NCBI GenBank assembly: GCA_000687655.1
Contig: JHWR01000016.1
Span: forward strand, 1-64,000
Direction of reading: 5' to 3'
Length of the DNA: 64,000 nucleotides
From: Lachnospiraceae bacterium YSB2008
Lineage (GTDB): Bacteria; Bacillota; Clostridia; Lachnospirales; Lachnospiraceae
In this document: one piece after another, positions 53,370 through 61,333 of the stretch
Numbering within the stretch: the stretch's first letter is position 1
How the letters are laid out: the number at the start of each line of letters is the position of its first letter
Translations under genes and position numbers: made by a program
Notes under the pieces: generated by a model
The model's input: only the letters and a program-made list of their open reading frames with translations
Databases searched by the model: none
What the model was told of the DNA's origin: nothing

Positions 53370-55190
53370 ATGTCCGAACTTTTCAACATTGAAGAAGAAC
53401 TTGATAAGCTTCCGAAGAAACCCGGTGTCTACATCATGCGAAATGAGACCGGGGGTATTCTTTACGTGGGCAAAGCGACTAACCTGCATAACAGAGTCCG
53501 TCAGTATTTTCGTTCAGGGCACGGACACAACAACTCTCCAAAGATCATTAAGATGGTATCTCAGATATCATACTTCGAATACATAATTACAAAATCTGAA
53601 ATCGAAGCTCTTGTTCTTGAGTGCAACCTTATAAAAGAGCATCGTCCGAAATATAACACCCTTATGACTGATGATAAGGGCTATCCATATATCCGTGTAA
53701 CCACCTACGAAGACTACCCTCGTATCATGATGAGTCATCAAATGAAACGTGATAAGTCTCTCTACTTCGGTCCTTTTACAGACAGAAAAGCCGTAAAGGA
53801 CATCATACTGCTTATAAGAAAACTTTTTCTTCTCCGTTCCTGCAGTATCGCACTTCCGGAAAAGATTGGTAAGGATCGTCCGTGTTTATATGCTCAGATT
53901 GGTCAGTGCTGCGCACCATGCAGCGGAAATGTATCGAAAGACGAATACATGTCCCGTGTAAATGATGCCATATCCTTCCTTAACGGCAACCACTCGGATA
54001 TAGCAAAGAAACTGAAGGAGTCCATGAACCGTGCTTCTGAAGAACTTGAATTTGAAGAAGCTGCTAAATACAGAGATCTTCTCACAAGTATAGAACACAT
54101 CATGGAAAAGCAGCGTGTTTCAAAAACCTCCGAAGAAGATCGTGATGTTATAGCTATCGCTCGAAATGACGAAGATATTGTTGTATCTATATTCTTCATC
54201 AGAGAAGGTAATCTTATCGGCCGTGAGAATCATCATATGAAAGCTGACAGCTCTGATTCTGATGGCGAGATAATTAATGAATTTATCAAGCAGTATTATA
54301 CAGGCACTCCTTATATACCTAAAGAAATCATAACGAAAGCTCCCGTGGCAGATTCGGAACTTCTGAGAGATTATCTTGCTGAAAAGTCCGGCGTATCGAT
54401 ACATTTTCTTGTACCGCAAAAGGGAGAAAAAGCCCACCTCCTAAAGCTGGCTGAAGATAATGCCAGACTCGTTCTTGCGCAGGATATAGAACGTATAAAG
54501 AGACTTGAAAAACGCACGAAGGGTGCATGTGACGAGATTGCTGAAATTCTCGGAATCGAGAAAGCTGACCGGATGGAAGCCTTCGATATTTCTAATATTT
54601 CAGGTTACCACAGCGTAGCTTCAATGGTAGTCTTCGAAGAAGGAAAACCAAAGAAAAACTCTTACAGAAAATTCAGGCTTCGTACAGTTGAAGGCCCGGA
54701 TGATTACGCTTCCATGAAAGAAGTTCTAACCAGGAGATACACTGATGAAAAACTCGGTCCGCTTCCTGATGTTCTGATGATGGACGGCGGTAAAGGACAG
54801 GTTAATATCGCCACAATGGTTCTTGACAGCCTCGGTATAGATATACCTGTCTGCGGAATGGTTAAGGATGATAACCATCGCACCCGCGGGCTTTATTACA
54901 ACAACAAAGAGGTAACATTCAAGCCCGGCAGCGAAGCCATCCACATGATCACTTCACTCCAGGATGAAACACACCGTTTCGCCATCACCTATCACAGAGA
55001 ACTTCGCAGCAAAGAACAAGTCCGTTCCATACTTGATGACATCCCCGGTGTCGGCCCGAAACGCCGCGCCGCCCTCCTCCTCCACTTCCGCGACATCGAA
55101 AGTATAAAGAGCGCAGATATCAATGCCCTCCTCGAGGTAGAAGGAATAACCGAACCCATTGCCAACTCAATATACGACTTCTTTCATTAA
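53370..55190 (+). CDS. uvrC: Excinuclease ABC subunit C, 606 aa
   Basis: Makes both incisions in nucleotide excision repair. Domains: GIY-YIG nuclease (KKPGVYIMRNETGGILYVGKA, shown near residues 17-37), a cysteine-rich iron-sulfur region (CLYAQIGQCCAPC), a UVR motif near 205, the RNase H-like nuclease (AFDISNISG, VLMMDGGKGQ) and a C-terminal double helix-hairpin-helix (DDIPGVGPKRRAALL). AGGAG lies five bases before the ATG. It is a single-gene plus-strand transcript. Confidence 0.98.
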   Translation: MSELFNIEEELDKLPKKPGVYIMRNETGGILYVGKATNLHNRVRQYFRSGHGHNNSPKIIKMVSQISYFEYIITKSEIEALVLECNLIKEHRPKYNTLMTDDKGYPYIRVTTYEDYPRIMMSHQMKRDKSLYFGPFTDRKAVKDIILLIRKLFLLRSCSIALPEKIGKDRPCLYAQIGQCCAPCSGNVSKDEYMSRVNDAISFLNGNHSDIAKKLKESMNRASEELEFEEAAKYRDLLTSIEHIMEKQRVSKTSEEDRDVIAIARNDEDIVVSIFFIREGNLIGRENHHMKADSSDSDGEIINEFIKQYYTGTPYIPKEIITKAPVADSELLRDYLAEKSGVSIHFLVPQKGEKAHLLKLAEDNARLVLAQDIERIKRLEKRTKGACDEIAEILGIEKADRMEAFDISNISGYHSVASMVVFEEGKPKKNSYRKFRLRTVEGPDDYASMKEVLTRRYTDEKLGPLPDVLMMDGGKGQVNIATMVLDSLGIDIPVCGMVKDDNHRTRGLYYNNKEVTFKPGSEAIHMITSLQDETHRFAITYHRELRSKEQVRSILDDIPGVGPKRRAALLLHFRDIESIKSADINALLEVEGITEPIANSIYDFFH

Positions 55191-55222
55191 TAACCAGTTG
55201 GAACCATTTCCAATTGGTTATT
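55191..55222 (+). terminator. Terminator of uvrC
   Basis: AATAACCAgTTGGAA and its complement form a stem with a four-base loop immediately after the stop codon, followed by TTCTTAGTTT. Confidence 0.7.
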
Positions 55223-55223
55223 C

Positions 55224-55462
55224 TTAGTTTACAGATTGAATACTGACATATACACGAGAAACCCTTGGAACACGTCAGTACTTAACGAGTAGACTTATTC
55301 TACGAGTTTAGTACTGTTACGTGCAGTTGCACCGAACGAAGTGAGGTGGACTAACCGCGTAGCGCATCGCACGAAGTGCGATTCTACATGCGCGAAGCGT
55401 CCTCAGAGCGGAGCCGAGAGGCGCGTTTTCGAGGCATATATACAATGCTAAATCGTAACTAA
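55224..55462. repeat. Palindromic structured element, copy B
   Basis: A 239-base imperfect palindrome with outer arms 55224-55261 and 55426-55462. Inner pairs are CAGTACT at 55276 with AGTACTG at 55310, and GTAGA at 55289 with TCTAC at 55299; then GTGCA/TGCAC at 55321 and GCGCAT/ATGCGC around CGCACGAAGTGCG. The core from 55321 to about 55434 is nearly the same as copy A (44893-45009), while the hairpins before it differ in sequence but keep pairing. It lies between two convergent terminators and holds no credible gene. Confidence 0.85.
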
Positions 55463-55474
55463 TCTCTATCAACG

Positions 55475-55508
55475 AAAAAAGTGCCAACTCATATTGAGTT
55501 GGCACTTT
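55475..55508 (-). terminator. Terminator of the 695-aa gene
   Basis: AAAGTGCCAACTCA and TGAGTTGGCACTTT arms with a four-base loop, followed on the minus strand by TTTTTTCG, 30 bases past the stop codon. Confidence 0.85.
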
Positions 55509-55537
55509 AGCTTTTGTTATTAACTTCTACAGGAGGG

Positions 55538-57625
55538 TTAAATGATATCTGCCCTCAGCTTCTTAAGAACCTGGAAACTCTTTGTTCTGAGCTCTTCAGC
55601 CTCGAACAGAGGTATCATTGTTTCAGAATCAAACTTAGCTCTCATAACATTATCAATCCAATCATTGACATAAGCTGTTACGTACTTAACGTTTTCTTCT
55701 GACTTATCCTTGAGTGAATTCTGGATATTGTTGATATTCTCAATAACAGTAGGTGTAGCCTGTCTGTTAGCTGATGGAGTCTGGCTTCCTTCATCACTGA
55801 GCTCGATAACCTTACCGGTCTTTGTGATGATAACTTTCTTGTTAGGAGCTGACTCAGCCTTCACTGCAGTACCACCCTTCTTGTCAAGGAGCTTCTCAAC
55901 AGCCTTGACAAGACAGATAACACTGTATGTAGCTTCCTGCTCTGTCTGAGCATCTGTTCCTTTGTCTTCATGCTGATGCCACAGCCACTCTGACTTAAGG
56001 AGCATCTCTTCAATCTTGCTGTCATCAAGAAGCTTTCTGAGATCCGGATCCATAGTTACGGCAGCCTTACGTCCGAAGAGTCCGCCACCGCCGCCCTGGC
56101 TGGTTTCTGCTTTCTTGTACTTAGCAGGAATAACAGTATCCTCATATGTCTTGATGAGATAACTCTCTGCTTTTCTAGGATCATAGTTGCTGTTTATAAT
56201 AGCAACTCTTCCACCATTCAGTCCATTTACAATCATGTCTTCTGCAGCCATGAATACAAGTGTCTTCTGACGATCATCGATCATCTGCTTGATCTCGTAA
56301 TTGGTCTTAGACTTCTCAATGATTGCATTCTTACGAACCTTAAATGCCTTAATCTTCTCCTTGATGCTGAAGAACATCTTAAGGAGTGAAGGATTTGCAT
56401 TAAGATAATCATTGATCCATGTAAGCTCTACATACTGATGCTCAATCTTGTTTGAAAGCTCATATACATTGTAACCATCAAATATAACATTGAGAGTTGT
56501 GAAGAGCTTCTCAAGTATCTCATACTTTTCTTCCCATGTTCTGGTAGAAATCTCTGAATTAACCATCTCCTTGATTCCACACTCATAGAATACGAGGTTG
56601 TATTCATAAAGTCCTTCGAAGATATTGGTCTTTCCTGTGAGCTGTGCACCGGCACCGAGAGTCTGAAGATTCCTCTTCATATCAGGCTCATTCTCAATAT
56701 AGAGATAAACCTTCTTTACAAAAGCAGATACTTCACTTATAAGAGTATCGATACGCTTGTTATAAATCTCCTGTTTGGAAATAGCTGTCAGAACATTTCT
56801 GCTGAGAACACTTGTATCCTGAGTAGTATTAACGTTTCTGATGAGTTCCTTGAATGACTCATAAACAGCCATGTTATCGATCGGTATGTACTCAGCATTA
56901 AGGCCATAGAATTCAAATGCTTTATTGTAATCTTTATTAGCAATAAATGTATTGAAAAGACCTATTGAAAGCTGTGTCTTGTAATCATTACCAACATGTG
57001 GATCTTCGACAACATAGTCATATAATACTTCAAGATTACTGAGATATGCTTCAGAATTTGCCATAGATGTAGGAAGTCCCATATCCATAACAACATTTAT
57101 AAGATCAAGGTATCCGAGAAGAGCCTTATCATAATTCTTAGGTCTCTCGTCATCCTCAAGGATCTGATAACTAACATTGATAAGAAGTGGTGCGATACAC
57201 TCACCTATAAGACGCATAGCATCGCCAAACTTCTCTCTCTGATAAAGGTATATAAGCCAGATACTGTATCTGTATATACCTGTAGTATTGATAGGAGCAT
57301 CGATATCTGATGGATCTATATTTCCATAAACGAAATTGAAAAGAGGCTCGATCCACTCATCAATCTCATATCTCTCCTTCGCTTTGATATTCTCTTCAAC
57401 GAATTCATTTAATTCGTAGAGTTTTGCGCACTGACCTTTAACATCATCCTCAACAGTCATGCCGTTAAGATCAAAATTCTTGTCCTTGAGATAATCGATA
57501 ACAAGCGCATAGAAGCCATCTTCTACCTGCTCGTTAAGGAATCTTATAAGGACACTTTTGTTGTTGGATGCAGCTATGGAAAGAACATTATCATTTCCTG
57601 CTGTAATGTTAGCTGGTAAAGCCAT
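55538..57625 (-). CDS. Large helical cytoplasmic protein of unknown function, 695 aa
   Basis: No family is recognised. The first 480 residues look like irregular helical repeats. A Gly-rich hinge (SQGGGGGLFGRK) near residue 525 leads to a short helical domain with SEWLWHQHED, then a polar linker and a final helical segment (YVTAYVNDWIDNVMRAKF). No signal peptide or membrane helix. It has its own promoter and terminator and a GGGGGA ribosome site like that of the tubulin-like operon genes. The general style resembles the 904-residue TPR/Sel1 protein in this window, but no sequence link is claimed. Confidence 0.75.
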   Translation of the reverse strand: MALPANITAGNDNVLSIAASNNKSVLIRFLNEQVEDGFYALVIDYLKDKNFDLNGMTVEDDVKGQCAKLYELNEFVEENIKAKERYEIDEWIEPLFNFVYGNIDPSDIDAPINTTGIYRYSIWLIYLYQREKFGDAMRLIGECIAPLLINVSYQILEDDERPKNYDKALLGYLDLINVVMDMGLPTSMANSEAYLSNLEVLYDYVVEDPHVGNDYKTQLSIGLFNTFIANKDYNKAFEFYGLNAEYIPIDNMAVYESFKELIRNVNTTQDTSVLSRNVLTAISKQEIYNKRIDTLISEVSAFVKKVYLYIENEPDMKRNLQTLGAGAQLTGKTNIFEGLYEYNLVFYECGIKEMVNSEISTRTWEEKYEILEKLFTTLNVIFDGYNVYELSNKIEHQYVELTWINDYLNANPSLLKMFFSIKEKIKAFKVRKNAIIEKSKTNYEIKQMIDDRQKTLVFMAAEDMIVNGLNGGRVAIINSNYDPRKAESYLIKTYEDTVIPAKYKKAETSQGGGGGLFGRKAAVTMDPDLRKLLDDSKIEEMLLKSEWLWHQHEDKGTDAQTEQEATYSVICLVKAVEKLLDKKGGTAVKAESAPNKKVIITKTGKVIELSDEGSQTPSANRQATPTVIENINNIQNSLKDKSEENVKYVTAYVNDWIDNVMRAKFDSETMIPLFEAEELRTKSFQVLKKLRADII

Positions 57626-57687
57626 CCCAATATTCCCCCTTTTTTAAAAAATAACAAAAAGCCTTAAAAAAGCCGAATTATGTAAAT

Positions 57688-57716
57688 ATTTTAACTAAAT
57701 CAGAACTAATCGTCAA
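57688..57716 (-). promoter_or_regulatory. Promoter of the 695-aa gene
   Basis: TTGACG (57716-57711), a 17-base spacer and TAAAAT (57693-57688) on the minus strand, 63 bases upstream of the ATG. Confidence 0.7.
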
Positions 57717-57776
57717 CGTCTTTTTGTACAATGTTTACAAATGATTTTGGTAATATTGCACAATTATCCGTTTTTG

Positions 57777-59615
57777 TCAGGATAAACCAGCCATCTTAAG
57801 CAGTGACATTGCATTTCTTGTAGTACATCTGCCGTCTTTTATCTTGTAATCAAACTTGATTTCATCATTCTCATAGTATTCTTCAAAGTGATGATTCGTA
57901 ACAGGTTTATCCTCAGCATCTTTAAGATCACAGAGTTCAAAATCATGTGTGGATACCATTACCAGGGCATTTCCTTCCGATAGCTTCTTGAGTGCATTTT
58001 CAGCTCCTACTATTCTGTCGGCAGAATTGGTACCCTTGAAAATCTCATCTATGAAACAGGCAGCCGGGAAGTCCTTCTCAGCTTTTGCATTTCTTGTGTA
58101 CTCTGCCATTTCTTTTATCCTGAGTATTTCAGCAAAGAAAGTTGATATTCCATTCAACGCATCGTCACTCACTCGCATAGAAGTAAATATCTTCATGTAG
58201 GAAAGTGAAAAGCTTTCTGCACATACATTCGCACCCATATACGCAAGTGCCATATTGAGAGCAACTGTACGTAAAAATGTAGTCTTACCCGACATATTTG
58301 AACCGGTAATGATAGTTACCTTATCCTGTACAGACGCAGAGTTTGATATAACCTTGTCCGGATCTATCAAAGGATGATAAATCTCCACTGCCTCTATCTT
58401 CGGTCTGTCTTCTTCGAAGAATACCGGTGAGACTGTCTTCCTTACGACAGAAAGAACTGAAAGGCTTGATAATTCTTCAAATGTTGCAATGATATTTACA
58501 GCCTTCTTCAGAAGATCCCTGTATTTCATATTCCATCCGGAAGCCAGATATGCAGTGATAAGACCGAAACCGAACAGTCCATCAAATAAGAAATGAAGCA
58601 CCGGATTGTATGCGAGATTCTGCATGCCACCAATAACCTTAAGGCTCTTCATTCCGGAAAGAATGCCTTCACTGCTGTTAATATCATCAGACATTGCCTT
58701 GAGTATATCTGCATCAAATCCTTCTTCAGATATAATTCCAAGAACCGACTCATACTCTTCAGCTCTGACACTGTAGCTATATATATTACTGGTAAGTCTT
58801 TCAATCTTTGTACTGAATGTTGAAGTTATAATATTACCAACAATTATAGTCGGGATCAGAATCCAAAGACTGAGGCCGAACAATCCGAGGGCACCAATTA
58901 TAAGGGCTGCAGCATTTATTAAGATAATAAGAACAGCCGACACAAGAAATGAACTTCTCCATGCACTGTATGCATTTCCTTTACTCTTCTCTTCAAGATC
59001 TTCGGTACCGTCTGTCATGGAAACAAGTTCAACAAGAGTATCCTTTGCCTTATGCTTTCCCATACGGATCAGAGAAGTCTCAAGCTTAATAAGAAATTCA
59101 ATCTTCTTTGAAAGTTCTGTTATAGCGGTATTTCTTGCTGAAATTGATTCAGGCTTTACATTCCTATCAGAAAGCTTATCGGCCAATGCCCGTCTTCCCT
59201 CAAGCGTATGGGCCATTGAGATCATCTGATAAAGCGAGCCGGGTCCCAAAAGGTCAAGATCCTTAACGACTGTATCCTCCTGCTTTATAAACTCAGAACC
59301 TGTATCTTCAAAATCAATCCATTTCCCTGTTATTCTGCTTATAAACCTGGTAACAACTTCATCCTTCGACTCAAGAGCCGATTTTCTCTCATCAATCTTA
59401 GAATGAAGAATAATACATACCACAAATGAAACGACAAGAAGCCCGGCAATAAGGAGTGCCGTCATATTCTTTCCGCTTATTCCAACATATGCACTGATAA
59501 CAAGTCCTAAAAAAAGAACAAGTCTGATATATGAGATTATATTGAACTTTTTGTTCTCCTTTTCTATCGCAAGAAGAATATCCTTCTTGATATCTAGCAG
59601 CTGCTCTACCGTCAT
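57777..59615 (-). CDS. Membrane-anchored MutS-like ATPase, 612 aa
   Basis: Only the MutS core and ATPase parts are present: the ATPase has Walker A TGSNMSGKTTFLRT (437-450), the Walker B segment ACFIDEIFKGTN and the H-loop VMVSTHDFEL. Instead of a mismatch-recognition domain, the protein has hydrophobic pairs at about 29-71 and 222-265. Such transmembrane MutS relatives occur in several bacterial groups and their role is unknown; mismatch repair is unlikely. AGGAGA precedes the ATG. It is not grouped with MutL. Confidence 0.88.
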   Translation of the reverse strand: MTVEQLLDIKKDILLAIEKENKKFNIISYIRLVLFLGLVISAYVGISGKNMTALLIAGLLVVSFVVCIILHSKIDERKSALESKDEVVTRFISRITGKWIDFEDTGSEFIKQEDTVVKDLDLLGPGSLYQMISMAHTLEGRRALADKLSDRNVKPESISARNTAITELSKKIEFLIKLETSLIRMGKHKAKDTLVELVSMTDGTEDLEEKSKGNAYSAWRSSFLVSAVLIILINAAALIIGALGLFGLSLWILIPTIIVGNIITSTFSTKIERLTSNIYSYSVRAEEYESVLGIISEEGFDADILKAMSDDINSSEGILSGMKSLKVIGGMQNLAYNPVLHFLFDGLFGFGLITAYLASGWNMKYRDLLKKAVNIIATFEELSSLSVLSVVRKTVSPVFFEEDRPKIEAVEIYHPLIDPDKVISNSASVQDKVTIITGSNMSGKTTFLRTVALNMALAYMGANVCAESFSLSYMKIFTSMRVSDDALNGISTFFAEILRIKEMAEYTRNAKAEKDFPAACFIDEIFKGTNSADRIVGAENALKKLSEGNALVMVSTHDFELCDLKDAEDKPVTNHHFEEYYENDEIKFDYKIKDGRCTTRNAMSLLKMAGLS

Positions 59616-59690
59616 TTTTTATCTCCTGTAACTTTCATTATAACTCCATCATAAACATGATAAAGACTTGTTAAAGTTTATCATAAATCC

Positions 59691-59719
59691 TTGCCTTTTT
59701 CCACTTCGGGTATTAAAAT
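59691..59719 (+). promoter_or_regulatory. Promoter of the YtxH-like gene
   Basis: TTGCCT (59691-59696), a 17-base spacer and TAAAAT (59714-59719), about 70 bases before the ATG at 59788. Confidence 0.6.
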
Positions 59720-59787
59720 AAATTAGTGTGATTGAGTAGCACGGGTAAAGCTATTCAAATACTATTTATGAAAAGGAGAAGAATATA

Positions 59788-60267
59788 ATGGCAAGACGTG
59801 GGTTATTTGGAAGTTTACTTACTGTTGGTGTTGCTGTAGGTGCAGCAGCAGGCATCGCATACCTCTTCAGGGATGAGATCAGAAACACAGAAAAGTATAA
59901 GCAGCTCAACGAAAAATACGACGTTGATACAAAGATCAGGCAGGCAGCTGACAAAGCTAAGGACACAGCTTATGATCTCAAGGATAAGGCAAAGGATACA
60001 GCTTTTGACCTTAAGGATATGGCTGTTGAGAAATGGAACGAAATCAAGGCAAAGGAAGAAGACATCATAGATGAAGACGAGCTCTTCTTCGAGGATGGCG
60101 ACGAAGATTCTGCTGAAAGAGATTACGTTACAATCAATCCTGACGAAATCAAGGAAGCCGTTGAAGACAAGGTTGAGGAAGTTAAAGATGCTGTTCAGGA
60201 TAAGGCTGAAGAGTTTGAAGATGCTGTCGAGAAAAAACTCGATGACGTTGATATCACACTTGAATGA
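59788..60267 (+). CDS. YtxH-like protein with LEA-type repeats, 159 aa
   Basis: A Gly/Ala-rich hydrophobic N-terminus (LLTVGVAVGAAAGIAYLF) anchors it in the membrane, as in YtxH proteins. It is followed by 11-residue amphipathic repeats (AKDTAYDLKDK, AKDTAFDLKDM) and an acidic helical tail with EAVEDKVEEVKDAVQDK. The pattern resembles LEA-like stress proteins; a protective role is inferred. AAAGGAG lies ten bases upstream. It is a single-gene plus-strand unit. Confidence 0.8.
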   Translation: MARRGLFGSLLTVGVAVGAAAGIAYLFRDEIRNTEKYKQLNEKYDVDTKIRQAADKAKDTAYDLKDKAKDTAFDLKDMAVEKWNEIKAKEEDIIDEDELFFEDGDEDSAERDYVTINPDEIKEAVEDKVEEVKDAVQDKAEEFEDAVEKKLDDVDITLE

Positions 60268-60280
60268 TAACACAAATAGT

Positions 60281-60318
60281 AAGGTGTACGGGAGTTATCC
60301 TGTACACCTTTTCTTTTT
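60281..60318 (+). terminator. Terminator of the YtxH-like gene
   Basis: AAGGTGTAC and GTACACCTT arms followed by TTCTTTTT, just downstream of the stop codon and convergent with the next gene. Confidence 0.8.
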
Positions 60319-60343
60319 ACAATATTCTATCTAAAACGATCTT

Positions 60344-61288
60344 TTATTTTTTATTATCCGACTCGTTCTCATCTCCACGTATGTGGCTCACCACCCTGTC
60401 GATGACATCTTCATTTGGAAAATCTATCTCATAATACATCTTACTGGTATTTGAAGCAGTCAGTGTATATACAACCTCTTTCCTGAAAGGAAATCTCTTT
60501 CTTTCCTCTCTGTGTTTCGTCATGTATCTTATCTCATCGAGCTTAATGACATCTATCCTTGAAGTATAAAGAGCAAGATAATAATTATCTGTGATATAGA
60601 TATTGTCCCATTTATATAGCAGCTTATCTTCAAGTTCTTCATCTATATCCTTTATAACATCTTTAACTCTTCCAAATCTCCCCAGACCTCGGGTTTCAAA
60701 ATTCAGTCTCGGGAATAAAAGAGCCAGTATCATATAAAGAACCATTACCGCAACAAGAACCAAAAGCACTCGGTACGCCACTCTGACAACCAGAAGCTTT
60801 GCATAAGGAAAATCTATTTCACTGAAAATGTATGGACTCCCTATACCTTCGAAGCTTTTCTTCTGAAGATCATAGCTTTCGATATAATTCCCTATCATAT
60901 ATTCAATATCAGATTCATCTTTAATGATAGTAAACCTTTTCTTTCCCTGAATTTCCTGTCCCTTATCGACCATGGATGCAGTCTTATTCGAAAGAAGAAA
61001 GAATTCCAGTTTCCCATCTTTGTATCTATAGTAATACTTTCCTAAAACACTGTCCCTGTCTTTAACTTCAAAGCCTGAAAACATAAGTCCGGACATGTCA
61101 GCCGCGACATTTCTGTATCCACTGACATAATACACCTCGGGATCACTGCCGTCTTTATAATCATAAACAAGATAATCGCTCTGATGAGACATCTGAAAGA
61201 ACGTAAAGAATACCGCTGCCAATGCAACTGCCAGCGGTAACATTACCAGTATTAAGTTTCTGCTCAGTATCTTTCTGAATTCACCCAT
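60344..61288 (-). CDS. Two-helix membrane protein of unknown function, 314 aa
   Basis: One membrane helix at about 12-32 and a second near 165-190 flank an external domain of some 130 residues (YLVYDYKDGSDPEVYYVSG). A cytoplasmic C-terminal domain of about 120 residues is rich in beta strands and charged residues (DNYYLALYTSRIDVIKLDEI, resembling a PH-like fold; not certain). No family is recognised. The start is 46 bases after the copper ATPase stop, on the same strand, so co-transcription is possible. Confidence 0.7.
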   Translation of the reverse strand: MGEFRKILSRNLILVMLPLAVALAAVFFTFFQMSHQSDYLVYDYKDGSDPEVYYVSGYRNVAADMSGLMFSGFEVKDRDSVLGKYYYRYKDGKLEFFLLSNKTASMVDKGQEIQGKKRFTIIKDESDIEYMIGNYIESYDLQKKSFEGIGSPYIFSEIDFPYAKLLVVRVAYRVLLVLVAVMVLYMILALLFPRLNFETRGLGRFGRVKDVIKDIDEELEDKLLYKWDNIYITDNYYLALYTSRIDVIKLDEIRYMTKHREERKRFPFRKEVVYTLTASNTSKMYYEIDFPNEDVIDRVVSHIRGDENESDNKK

Positions 61289-61333
61289 ATTAATTATTCA
61301 AAACTCCGGATGCTTTATTTTTAATCAACGGTA

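Noticed and set aside
55317-55505. Minus-strand 62-codon open frame
   Set aside because: It runs through the palindromic element and the terminator hairpin; its sequence is explained by the repeat.
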